A DNA stretch of 64,000 nt, taken from Pisaster brevispinus. Taxonomy: Eukaryota; Echinodermata; Asteroidea; Forcipulatida; Asteriidae. Numbering within the stretch: the stretch's first letter is position 1; each line of letters begins with the position of its first letter. A model generated the notes under the pieces. It had not been told where the DNA came from. It was given only the letters and a program-made list of their open reading frames with translations, and did not search any database. Where the stretch lies: NCBI GenBank assembly GCA_023634235.1, contig JAMKCF010000002.1, forward strand, positions 684,501 through 748,500, written 5' to 3'. Positions 19,301 to 29,524 of this stretch are shown one piece after another. Position numbers and translations under genes: made by a program.

Positions 19301-22300
19301 TGATTTGCAAATGGGCTTTAAAAATATCAAGCATCCTCGTCTCAAGTTTTTATGTTAAGTTTAACAAGTTGTTTGTATGGTATAAAAAATGAAATTGTAT
19401 TCAAACAACTTGCTATGGGTATTTCTTTAGTTTTGTATGAATATGATTTTATTTCAAAGATTTGATTTCAAAGAAAAAACGAAGTCTTCGTTGGAGTAGT
19501 TTTCCCGTTTTGATACGCACGAGACTTGCAGATAGTCTGTACTACCAGTCAATCGAAATAGTTATATCGAGAAATCTCAATCTTCATATTGTGATCTTTT
19601 TGTTGGGGCACTTTAAGAAGCCAGGATGCGGTACAAACAAATTATTTGTGACCTTTTTACACCAGTAAACTGAATAATAATGATGTACCTGTTGTCAAAA
19701 ACTTGAAATGCCACTGTAGTGAAGTCGTATTTTCGTTGTACATACAGTACTTGCCGAACAAATTAGTTTCCTGTTCTTTTAATAGTGGTACGAAAAGAGG
19801 ATCGATCCAGAAGATTGGGTTGTAGTAGTAAACGTCCACGCCACCTATACATGAAGGGCAGAGGTTTAATAGGGTTTAAAATATATATACATATATATAA
19901 ATGTTTTACACAAATAAATAAATAAATAAATATTGAACAGCATTTGATGACTAAAGTGCTAGAGTCTAAAAACTTCCGGTTTAGGTTTGACCCGGATCTG
20001 AGTTCCGGCGGGCCTGACCCTTGTTGGGTCAGCGTGGCCCAGAAATCGGTCAAAATGACTAAAAATCCGAATGCAAACCACATTTTTAAACCACATTCCA
20101 GATCAGCCATGTGCCAAACACTTTTTGTCCCCTTTAAAAACTCCCTGGTCAGAATTGACCGAGATCCCGGGTCCCAGAAGAGGCCTGACGCAGTTCTGGC
20201 TAAGGCTGACCAAGAAACTAGGGTTTTTTTAAAGTCTTTTTTTGAAAATTGTTGTTTGCGTCAGTTTGACCCATTTTGGGGGTGGGGGTCAGCCACAGAC
20301 AGAGTTAGATTTTAGATAGGACCTGGCGTTTGCTTGACCCGTTTTATGGGTCATTTTGACACATATTCCGAGTCACACTGACCCGGAAATGGATCAGGCC
20401 CCTGGGACCCAGACCTGGGTCAATTCTCACCCGAATGTCGTAGAGGACAGGTTCGTTACAAACAAATGTGTATCAAATTCCCTTATCAATAAACACGTGA
20501 GAGGGGAAATGATTGTTGGTCCAAAGGCACTTCTTGCCAAGACTCAAAACTTGGACGAGAATAACAGCTTTCAAAAACAGCTAGTTTAGGCCTAAAACGA
20601 AAGTACTTCTCAACATACAAAATAACAAGGAAGTCACATCACATTGACATCAAGGCTGATGAAGAATTCTGTAAAATGCTGAAGTCAACGAGTCTTTCTA
20701 CGGTGCATTATGGTAGGTCTTACGCGAGGTATAAATAATAATTTATACTGATTTAATAAACTATTCGTTAATGTACATGATACAAAGATCTAGTGGATGT
20801 GACCACACACGATCGAAAGAAATGACAGTTAAGTGTCTTAAATTTGTTAAAATGGACACAATATCTGCTATTTCAGGTTGATCTTGACCCCCATCATACA
20901 TGTAACCTTTGGTTGTTTCATGTAGCCCCTGGCTTCATGACCACTTCTTCTTCCTTGTAATACTAGCCTTTTACTTGTAATATTGTATATTGTTTTTATC
21001 GTTTTTTAAGATCAGATTTTTATAGCCGGTCCTGCCTTTTACTTCGTTATATAATTATCAGTGACCACTTCTTCTTCCTTGTAGTACTAGCCTTTTACTT
21101 GTAATATTGTATATTGTTTTTATCGTTTATTAAGATTAGATTTTTATAGCCGGTCCTGCCTTTTACTTCGTTATATTAGATTGTTTTTATTTTTTTTTAT
21201 CTAATATTATTTTTACTGCAAAGTATTACTGGTATACCTATTTTTGATATATATCATTTATTCATAGTTTATGGTTTATTGTGTATTTCAATGTTGTTTT
21301 ATGTCTATGTTTTACTACCGTTCCTGTAATTGGCGATTTCTTCGCTGTTGGTAATGGTGAATAAATAAATAAAAAATAAAAATAAAATAGGTGTTTTTAT
21401 ATAGATACCCCAAAAGAATCATTAGTGTTATTTTAACACCCCGTGATGTTAACATCACGGGGTATTAAAATAACACTAATACCTGCAACAACAACAAATT
21501 ACATTGATGTTAATTTAACACCCTATGCTGTTAATTTTGATTCTCCTATGGGTGACTATATGTGACAACACCCTTTTGGTGTCAATTTTAACACCCAAGT
21601 TTTGCAGTGTACTACAAAAGGTTGTCGTTGAGGGTTGTTTTTTCAATTATTATGTATTTTCACTTACACGTCCCGTTAGGAAACACTCTTATGGTGGATC
21701 CCTCGGAATACATGGCTTTCCTGATGTAAGATGGTTCAACGAGCAAAATCTGTCAGATATTTCACGACAAATATAATGAACATTTCTTAAGTAGGTTACG
21801 AATTAAACAGGTTTTTAAACCCCAAAATACTAATTACTAATGACATTTGGCTTTACACGTGCTAACTTGTTAGAAAGTGACCTGTAAATGAGTCAAAATT
21901 ACGAAGAAACCAAGTTTTAAGTTGCACCCTTTAATGACCATTTCCGGGTCAGCCTGCCCCAGAAATGGGTCACCCCCTTGGACATGGATTCCGGATCAAT
22001 GCTGACCGAGATTCTTCTGTCTTTTTTCTTTCTTTTTTTCTTTTTTAACGCTACACACAAAAGCAAAGATTAAGGATATATCAGAAGAGGTCAGCTTGAA
22101 AATAAAGTAAAAGAAAGGAACAGAATGCTGTCGGGAAGAATAGAGAAAGACATTGAGGGAAGAAGAGGGATGGGAAGGGTAGGAAATATTGGCTGGTGTA
22201 AACTAGTAATTACAAAGTGGGATGTAAATGAAAAATATAAAATATTTACCGTGTTAGCGTCACTGGGTCGTTCGGTTGGAGGAACGAAGCACGCCTTGTC

Positions 22301-22435
22301 GTATACATTTGTGTAATCTGCTTCGTTGGGTGATCGGTTCTCTGTGAAAACTGATGATGCCACTGCCAGGACAGCTAAATAGAAGGCTATGCAGGAGAGA
22401 GACGACTCCATTCTCTTTTCGAGCAGAAACTTCAT
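10346..22435 (-). CDS. EGF-Ig-TIR transmembrane receptor, complete copy (12 exons, 835 aa)
   Basis: Probable cell-surface innate immune receptor signalling through a TIR domain. Exons in transcript order: 22250-22435, 21668-21749, 18156-18356, 17548-17676, 15145-15319, 14474-14595, 13638-13943, 13076-13384, 12276-12545, 11522-11668, 10881-11021, 10346-10785. They sum to 2508 nt in one open frame. Most introns are phase 1; exons 1/2 join in phase 0 and the first Ig domain is split by a phase 2 intron. Domains: signal peptide (about 1-31), N-terminal module 63-156, EGF 157-199 (GCPAGRYGVLCNQTCSC, Tie/MEGF-like), Ig1 200-298 (C223, C279), Ig2 299-400, Ig3 401-503, Ig4 504-593, transmembrane about 600-623, TIR 643 to about 800. 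TIR box 1 is DFDVFISY; the BB loop keeps Pro687-Gly688; SEWCRYE and box 3 FW (786-787) are present. Ig3 lacks its F-strand cysteine. A second in-frame ATG lies at residue 9. Known IL-1R-like proteins have Ig-TM-TIR; the EGF module is unusual. Splice sites are inferred by eye. Confidence 0.88.
11165..11350. mobile_element. Degenerate GGGCCC foldback element in the intron before the first TIR exon
   Basis: Contains TTGCTTAGCAAAAATGGGCAGG and ends in AAATGGGCCCTG, as in the better preserved copy at 58686-58875. The left end is degraded. Confidence 0.5.
12705..12935 (+). mobile_element. tRNA-derived SINE in the intron between Ig3 and Ig4 exons
   Basis: Carries a B-box-like GGTTCGAGTCCCGGTC, then a CTTAAGCAAGATATTTTACC segment, and later AAAAGAACC and GAAGGGGTTAACTC segments typical of tRNA-derived SINEs in marine invertebrates. 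The A-box region is weak. It interrupts no coding exon. Confidence 0.6.
13444..13560. repeat. GTACTCGAGTACTC palindromic repeat in an intron
   Basis: Repeated TACTCGAGTAC motifs in both orientations between the Ig2 and Ig3 exons. The same family fills 27784-28320. Confidence 0.6.
14001..14376. mobile_element. MITE-like foldback element with about 40-bp terminal inverted repeats
   Basis: The left end begins CGGAGCTCTTGAACTGCC. The right end ends with the reverse complement of a near-identical sequence, with inverted ends matching over about 40 bp. A TA dinucleotide flanks both ends, compatible with a Tc1/mariner-type target duplication. The interior holds further short inverted motifs (GTCGACATCAT, CCCGAGATAAATTAT). 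It sits in intron 6 of the complete receptor gene. Confidence 0.7.
17310..17471. mobile_element. Short TIR element beside the EGF exon (right copy)
   Basis: Starts GTGGCCCTGAAGGGAC and ends GTCCCTTCATGGACACC, a terminal inverted repeat. It lies in the intron 77 bp past the EGF exon donor. The ends match the larger element at 29525-30091. The interior holds inverted ACGTAAAT/TTTACGA motifs. Confidence 0.5.
19970..20450. repeat. GGGTCA/TGACCC repeat, right copy
   Basis: Better preserved than the left copy: many TGACCC and GGGTCA half-sites over about 480 bp in intron 2 of the complete gene. The ORF at 19944-20315 lies inside this repeat and is not a gene. Confidence 0.5.
20864..21389 (+). mobile_element. 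Retroposon-like insertion specific to the right copy
   Basis: The left copy reads straight through (around 6777-6781). In the right copy 526 bp are inserted, flanked by AATA on both sides, and the insert ends in an AATAA-rich tail. The 3' part resembles the 3' end of a non-LTR retrotransposon, but no reverse transcriptase is present. Two direct repeats of about 120 bp (20938-21061 and 21062-21178) lie inside it. The family assignment is uncertain. Confidence 0.65.
21386..21610. mobile_element. GTGTTAA palindromic MITE-like repeat, right copy
   Basis: Orthologous position to 6778-6974 and longer because the left palindrome arm is retained. It directly follows the retroposon-like insertion. 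Confidence 0.55.
21421..21480. repeat. 60-bp near-perfect palindrome in intron 1 of the complete gene
   Basis: The 60 bases equal their own reverse complement except for one mispaired position, with no spacer; the centre is GTTAAC. The left copy keeps only the right arm (around 6815-6842). It belongs to the GTGTTAA repeat family. Confidence 0.9.
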
Positions 22436-22673
22436 AATCACAGAAGTGGTTTTGCGACACGTCTACGACAGAAACCCGACTTTTGGACAGGTTTTTGGAC
22501 AGTAAGCTTGTTTGGTTTTGTTATTGAATGTTTTTGCTTGAGTAAAATTAACCGAGAAGTCGTTATGACTTCGAAGTTAAGCTTGGCAGGCCTTTCTACC
22601 GAAAGGCATAATAATGAAAATCACTGTGCCAGATGAAAGACAGCCAAAGGATGATCATCACGGATGTCGCTCC

Positions 22674-22681
22674 CTTTTATA
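22674..22681 (-). promoter_or_regulatory. TATA box of the complete EGF-Ig-TIR gene
   Basis: On the minus strand the bases read TATAAAAG, a canonical TATA element, 239 bp upstream of the start codon at 22435. This predicts a transcription start near 22645 and a 5' UTR of about 210 nt. No transcript evidence is available. Confidence 0.55.
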
Positions 22682-22793
22682 TCAGTTAAGCTCAAGGTTG
22701 CGGTTGCCGAATACAATATAACTTATTCATCAACCTATGACCAGTGTAGCCAGTTAAAAACGGTTCTCCGTGGGTATTCCCAGGCAATTCCCA

Positions 22794-22801
22794 TTACGTC
22801 A
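22794..22801. promoter_or_regulatory. CRE/ATF-like site next to the kappaB site
   Basis: TTACGTCA lies 51 bp from the kappaB decamer, between it and the gene. It is retained with the same order in the paralogous promoter (8060-8067). Half-palindromic CRE/ATF or AP-1-like binding is a motif-level inference. Confidence 0.35.
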
Positions 22802-22852
22802 TCGTCATGATGAATAGAAACGACTAGAAAATATTTCACTTTTTGTACCGAT

Positions 22853-22862
22853 GGGACTTTCC
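22853..22862. promoter_or_regulatory. Candidate NF-kB site upstream of the complete EGF-Ig-TIR gene
   Basis: Exact GGGACTTTCC, the textbook kappaB decamer, about 170 bp upstream of the TATA box and 418 bp upstream of the start codon. The same ten bases are kept in the paralogous promoter at 8121-8130. Confidence 0.55.
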
Positions 22863-22948
22863 AGTACAGTTCACTAAGCAATGCATTTAACAGGGGCCAA
22901 ACAATAGGTGGCAGAAATTCAATTCAAAACCACGGGAGATTGAAGTAA

Positions 22949-25788
22949 GCTTTGTATGGCAAACTCTCTTTCATTGGATTCGTGACTGCATCTTCAGCAG
23001 AGTTTATCAAAAATTGAAAGTTTTCAACGTCTCTCTTTGTACTGCTGAAAGTTTCTTTCGTAGTTCTAAATATTGATTTGTTCACCTTTAAACAAGCCAA
23101 CGGCGCGGGCCGAAGGATAGGTTTCTTATTTCACTACAATTATTCTGTCTCGCCAACAGAAAAAAATTAAACAGCAAAAACGCAATTAGCCAAAATCTAA
23201 GCACACTTTGCGTAAAAATGTGCTAAATACAATGCCCAATCATTTCCCGTAGTGGTTTCTGCTTTTCAAACAGTTAACCACTAAAGTAGCCCGGACATCT
23301 GACGTCAGACCGGATGTTGCCATATGCACCTTTGACCTAGTATTCATTTCCCACGGAGACTCCCAGTCAATTCACACGTACATGTAGTTGTTCACATTAC
23401 ATATAGTGAATAAAACAACACTACATGTACACCTCATGCACAAACTGCGATCATGCAGACGATCGAAAGGGCAAGCTGACAAACTAAATCGCCTCGTAAC
23501 CACGACCAATCATTACGCAGATATGGAAACTTTACGTCACAGCACGTTTATCCAATTGAATCTTTGTATTAAATGCAATCATCAGGCCTGTAGACCAGTA
23601 CCTGTCTTTATCCGGGTAAAGACAGGGGACCAGTCTAAACCATAAGATGCAGCAGTTCTTATTCGCTCGGCCCCAGCGGCCTATTCAGGACCGCTGGGAT
23701 GGGCTAATCAGCTTGCACAGATTCTTGTTCAGGAAGTAAGTCATGCGTGCAGTGCTTGCAGTGTGAGTGTGATGCATGATGGGACTGAGCATTAACCAAT
23801 GAGCGTGCTTGATACGTTTGCCCATCCCAGCGACTTTGGTTGTAAGGCAAGGCGCTTGGGACGAGCGAACAGTTCTTATTCCAAGGAGTCCTGGCCACCC
23901 ATAGAGGGCGCTGTACAGATATCCCGCAAGACAACAAGGCGAATAGACCTTTCTTTTACGACATTGAAGCGATTTTTCGTTTGCCAGTGATTGGCAAAGT
24001 ACGGCGGCCGTCCCCGCGACAAAAACAAATACAGTGAACGACAGACTTGTGTCCATACAGTTATTATTTTAGACAGTGTAGCGGCAGCACTCGTGGCTAC
24101 GATCTTCCATGTGTATTTTTTTGAGTTATTTTACCCGGGTCAAGTCAAACGAGTGAAAACGAATGCCCATCGTCCGTGCTCTCTCGTGTGACTGGACCCG
24201 GGTGACGTCAGGGCAGCTTACTCGTATGCACTCTAAAAAAACTTCCGGGTCAGAATTCCGAGTCAGAATGGGAATCGGAATGGGACTGGTTGTCTTGAAA
24301 CAGGTCAAACAAAAGTCTTTTAAATCATCAATTGAAACAAACAAACAAACAAACAAACACCATTACAAACAAAAACAATGATGGGAATGGTTTCCCTAAA
24401 TCATCCCCGGGTTGCCCCACGAGTAGCAAATGTCACTTGACCCGGGTAATGCCGAGGGCGCTTCCTCCAACACATTAATTTAATAACGACAAAAAAAGTT
24501 GACCCCCCAAAAGCTAACTTTCAACAAGATTCCAATTACGGATTATTCTTCCTGAGTGGGCATAACTGCCCCAGATATTCGGCGATATCTAAAAACAATA
24601 AATAAATAAATACATAAATAAATAAATAAACCGCAACCACCTTTGGAAATTTTCCGCAGGTTAGTTTTTATTATATATGTCTACATTTATATAGAATTAA
24701 AAGAATCAAACGGTAAACAAACAAAAGGTTTACTTTGCCTTTAATAGCAACAACAGCAGCAGGATGATTTTCCCCAGACCGACCGAGTTTCTACTCCTTT
24801 TGGAAAGTAATATGGAAACCAGCTCTAATGGAAGAAGGAAGCCCGCACCATGTATCCTGAGAAAACAGTAAGTCATGCCAATTCTCCTTATTCGCTGTTA
24901 TGTCAAAGTGATGACATCATAAATGGAAGCGACATGTGTCAGTGACCGGTGAAGTTGAGATGGGGGAGGGGGGGCTTATGAAACGCAGGACATGACTCAT
25001 GCTGGAGACCTGGTTCTGAGACTCAGACACGTAGATTTTTAGGGTGAACGTTGACACGTTCAGATCGAGTCTGTGTGTTCTATTAGAACGTCGATCCCCC
25101 ATAGGTTAACCGTTGGGATAACAATCGCAACGCGCCCTTGATGTGGACGTGACGTCATCTACACCTCGCCCAACCTCGTGCAGCGATTGGCTAGCTGGTC
25201 ATCTCTGGGATGACGTCAGTGAACGGACCCCACGTGGTGTGATTCTCGAACTCTGCGGGGGATGGAAGGTTCTCAACGCGAGGTCAAGGTTCAGAATTAT
25301 ACAATCACGTTCCCGACGGTACTAATTATAATAGGTTGACATTGAAGTTAAATTCCAAGATAAGCTCCATTCTGAAATTCGCGACACAATGGATGTGAAG
25401 ATTCACAAACGACCTTGTTCAAGCAGACAGGCAGAAAGTCTTAGCTTTTAATCCAGTTTCGACTCTTCTTCTGTGGTATCGAAAAGGCAAAACCCTCAGG
25501 TAGGCCTGACTGGAAGTATTCACTAAAACCGAGTCGTTGAAACCACTCAAGAGAACAGGCAAAATAAATACACTGATTTGCTCTTTAAGTAGGCTAAAAA
25601 ACCTTCAGCCCACGGAAGGCAACCTTTCTTTAAGCAATGCATTAAGGGTATTAACTTTCCTGTCCAATCACTTGCATCTCTTGACGTCGAAGTATCTTTA
25701 CAACAATAAATTATTTGATATAATTAAACTATTCAACAGGATAGCTTAAAGATGATTCGTATGTTATACTCGTTCTTTTAGAAATCTG
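22949..25788. other. Intergenic region upstream of the receptor pair
   Basis: No gene seen. Contains the foldback element at 23661-23870, an AAAC tetranucleotide run (24336-24359), AAAT runs (24596-24630) and scattered CRE-like TGACGTCA motifs (for example near 25149 and 25212), one near a CGATTGG inverted CCAAT box. No adjacent exon supports a promoter. Confidence 0.4.
23661..23870. mobile_element. Foldback element with nested inverted repeats
   Basis: The outer arms TTCGCTCGGCCCCAGC and GCTTGGGACGAGCGAA are near-perfect reverse complements. The inner arms CGCTGGGATGGGC (about 23692) and GCCCATCCCAGCG (about 23819) are perfect ones. The ORFs across it are products of the palindromes. Confidence 0.6.
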
Positions 25789-27783
25789 GGTATAAACTCT
25801 GTGTTGCCACGCCGGATGTGAATCACGAACCGCCGGGTTGCATGAAGAGCAGTGTGCGGTGAGCACGAGCTGCTTGGCTTAATGCAGTCTGCGCCTGCTG
25901 AGCCGGGCATAGTAAACCCAGCCGGTGCACACTACAGAATCAGTCAGAACCCCCATCAGCAAGGCATGACAAAGCAAAGACGCTGTTAGGTGGATATTCG
26001 AGGACCCTGTTGTTACTCTATCAGCCGTTCATCTCAGCAAGAACCTTGGGAATGAAGTCGAAAGCTTCATGAGATGGCCCCTGCAACGGATTCACTACTC
26101 TAAGAGCTGCGATTCGTTCGAATAATTTGACTGGACGTGAAGCTGATTTGGACGCCAATCTACAGGCTATAAAAGACAGTTTCAACATCCGTGTATGAGC
26201 GAGCAGATGTTAATCTCGTTGTTGGTGGAGCTTACGTTCATTGTCGAAAACTAGCATCAAAACAATACAACGACCTCTTCAAGTGGAAACTAAGGCATAT
26301 TTTGCAGTTGAACAAGAACCATTCTAGCCTGTTTTTGCAATTAGGGCTAGTGTATGACTCGGTGAGGTGAAGTTAGAAGTTGGTCACTGGAGCACTAATC
26401 GAGTTGAGATTGGCTCTGGCAAAAATCCAGATTTCCGATCTCAGTGAGGTGAAGTAAAACTTGGTCACTGAGAAAAAAAATCCGGTAGTGCCATCCCTGG
26501 CAGCAAACCAGATTTCAACTCGTTACATCACGACTGCCTTTCCAATATCATCTTTTGGGCCAAACTCGCCTCGTCACCGAAGAGTGATAAAACTGTGCGG
26601 CTCGGAAGCCAGACTTCTGATCCAATGAGACCAGACTAGAAGTGGAATCCAGAACAGCGAGAGAGTTTGACCTATACAAGAGAGGGGCTGATTTGGAGTT
26701 AACCGAGCCCCTTGTCGGCAGTTCCACGACCTCTTTACGAAACTAGTGCCTTTTAAGAAGAAACTACACAAACTTCTTCACATAATCTTCAGGAAAAGTG
26801 CATCAAAAGGTAACTTGTAGCTGTTCGCTACGTCGACACCTACATAAGACAACAGTAGACCTCATACCTTATTTCCCTTCATGGTTTGGACGCAGATAAG
26901 TCAAGAACTTACGCAAAATGAATCTGTGATGTTGGTCGAAGAATAAACAACTTCTTGGAAACATATCTTTAAGCTCAACTTGCACTGAGGAATTATATTT
27001 TCTGGTCGATACAGAGGGGAAGTGTTCACAACAGGTGAGTACCAATAGGTCGCAAACTTCCAAAATGTAACAATATTTACGTAAGGTAGGTTTGCAGTCA
27101 GACGCCAAAATGTTAAGGGTGTGTTTTTAAAAGTGAAAACCCGATAACAAGTATTCATCAATGCAAAAGTAATATACATTGGGTTACATTATACTAAAAG
27201 CTTCATATAGAAAAAAATAAACTTTATCTTATTCCGTGACTTTCCTCTCAAAATATTTTCCAAGAACCTCAACAGGGTTTGTCCTTAACAGTTTTAGTGA
27301 CTGGCCAGCAGGACCTGTAGCTTGTCATTTCACCAGTCCACTAGCTTTTCACTAGTCCATATCCTCCAAATGAAGCTAAATCGGACTGAAGTCCCTGGTA
27401 TTCACCATAAATTAGGTTGCTGACAAATTGCTGCCCTCCTACATTATGATTACGAGCAACAACTCCATCCAGAGAAGAAATGAACTAGGGATGCTTTTCA
27501 ACACTGCTAGCCAACCGGACCACTTGGAGAGACTTTTGACTGGTCCTCGGGTGTTTTAGCTGGCATTTGGCCAGCGGATCACTGTTAAGGGAGAACGCTG
27601 ATCAATATTTGATTAGCTTTTAGAAATTCTGAACTTCCATTTTGAATTGCTCTGTGGCCCATTTTAGAATTGCGCGACATTTTCTTTCCTGTTCACGAAC
27701 TTCAAACTGTACACGATGGCCATTTTACATTGTTCTTTGATTAATGTAGTCCCACTCTTTTATTAATGTAGTACCAACCCAGT
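25789..27783. other. Unassigned region
   Basis: No exon, RNA gene or recognisable element. A short direct repeat of about 30 bp (GAGGTGAAGT..GGTCACTG) occurs near 26358 and 26440. ORFs here are under 100 codons with no signal peptide, domain or splice context. Confidence 0.3.
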
Positions 27784-28320
27784 GTTGTAGTACTCGTACT
27801 TGGTACTCGTACTCGGGTGCCATTTTGATGGTATTCGTACTCGGCTTGCTAAATACGCATACTTGAAATCCGTACTCGATACTCGACTGAAAAATAACCT
27901 GTACTTGAAATCTTGTATTCGATACTCGACTGAAAGTGCACTCGGACTCCAATTTCAAGTACTCGTAGTCGAGATACCACTTTCCTTTCGGCTTTCATAT
28001 ACGCGCGTTAATGCAAGGAATAGAGGAATAAATAAAACCTCAGAAAAAGTAAAGTTGAAGTTGTCGTTTATGTTATCAGAGCAAGCAAAATGTAAAAGTG
28101 GAATAAAATACATTTGTAAACCTCCTTTTGCAGGTTGTAAATAACTTTTTTCTTCTCGTATTTGTACCTGTAGTCTGAGATCCAAGTACTTGGTACTCGG
28201 CTGCTCTACTCGGTATACTCAGGTATCAAAATTCTCGGTACTCGGCCATTTGTACTCAAGTACTACTCAGCCAAACTAGTACTCGGCAGTACTCGACACT
28301 CGACTGAACAATTCTTGCTC
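27784..28320. repeat. TACTCG/CGAGTA repeat tract
   Basis: Many degenerate GTACTCG and ACTCGTACTCG units in both orientations, split by about 180 bp of non-repeat sequence. It is followed to about 28440 by degenerate TGTAGCCC units. Same family as 13444-13560. ORFs at 27725-28185 are repeat-encoded. Confidence 0.65.
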
Positions 28321-28440
28321 CAACCCTGTACCTCAAATTAGCCCTACCCGAAAAGTAGCCCAAACCCTGAACCTAAATGTAACCCGGCCCAACATGTAGC
28401 CCCAACATCCCTCCGAACCTGAAAATGTAGCCCGGTTTAA

Positions 28441-29524
28441 GTACCGGCTGCATTATTGAGACAGCGCTATATAACACACATTTTTAAATCACATTGTTAA
28501 ATACACAAGAAGTGAATTGTTCTTAAAGGTCATATAAGGTATTCATTAAAAAAAAGTCATGCTCATTGTGAACTAATTCAACTGAAACTTTCCCAGGGAC
28601 TGTTTTGCTTCTTGATCTTAGAAAATGTTTGGACGCATTCGTGACCTTTTAGAATGGATTGACCTTTACTCCTTGATAACATTTCCCCATGCTGGATATC
28701 ACCGGAATAAATCTTAAACTTATGTCTTGTAGAAAGCTTAAACAACGGGGAAATAATGATTACCTCGGTGTCCTAGCCCACTCACTCCCCAAAGTGATCC
28801 ATCGCCACAACTGGGTGATCTGGTCTGCCTTAAGGGTACTTCCCCTGTCCCCATGACCTCACCGTGATTCGCGCGCTACAGTGAGCCCGGTGCCAAGACC
28901 TATCCAGCCCGGCACCCATCACGATGAACCCCGCTGGTCAGCAGGAAATCCCGGTTGTTCCGTTTTTCAAAGTGGGATCAATTTCACCACCGCTGGGCTT
29001 CTAATTAACAACTGATGGTGGAAGGGATATATTTTATGTTGTTTAATGGGCACTGGGGAATTATCTTCGGATTATCCCGGATTATTTCGGGTGTTTGGGA
29101 AATTCGCTGACGGTTACTACAATATTTTGGTGCAAGTTAACATTTGAAATTGTGTAATCTGCTGGTCCGCATCCTACATTGTCTCGCTGATGTTTTGTTG
29201 TTGTTTTGGATTTGTTTATGTGTGACAAATGTGCACCGATATTTTTTTTCTGAGACTAGCGTTAGTCCTTTCTCGCGAAAAGACAAGCCAGCAGCAAGTT
29301 TTAATCACGGAGGCTGAATTACATCCTCAATATTTCAAGTTCCAGTTTAATCATAAACGGTTCCAGCTCCTGGTTCCAAATTCATCACAGACCACTGGAG
29401 GAAACAATAAACCTTTACACAGGAAGAATAAGTGGCAGGTTTTCCCAGAGAGCCCAGAGAGTGCCACCCGAAACCTCCGCAAGTCTAACAAATTATTTCA
29501 CGCTAGATACATGGGTGCATATAC
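28441..29524. other. Unassigned region
   Basis: No gene seen. A GC-richer patch around 28760-28960 has no recognisable domain or structured RNA signature. Confidence 0.3.

Larger units (their letters stand above)
14001..22948. repeat. Right copy of the tandem segmental duplication
   Basis: Counterpart of 1-8210. It covers the region from intron 6 of the complete receptor gene through its promoter. The right breakpoint is near 22948, just after the shared AAACCACG..GAGATTGAA stretch. The rest of the complete gene (10346-14000) should match sequence left of the window. Confidence 0.92.

Noticed and set aside
19944..20315. 123-codon plus-strand ORF in an intron
   Set aside because: Lies wholly within the GGGTCA/TGACCC repeat and is broken in the other paralogue.
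28740..28960. Possible spliceosomal RNA gene (starts like ATTACCTCGGTG)
   Set aside because: It does not match U1 or other snRNA layout beyond a few bases and no Sm site is seen.
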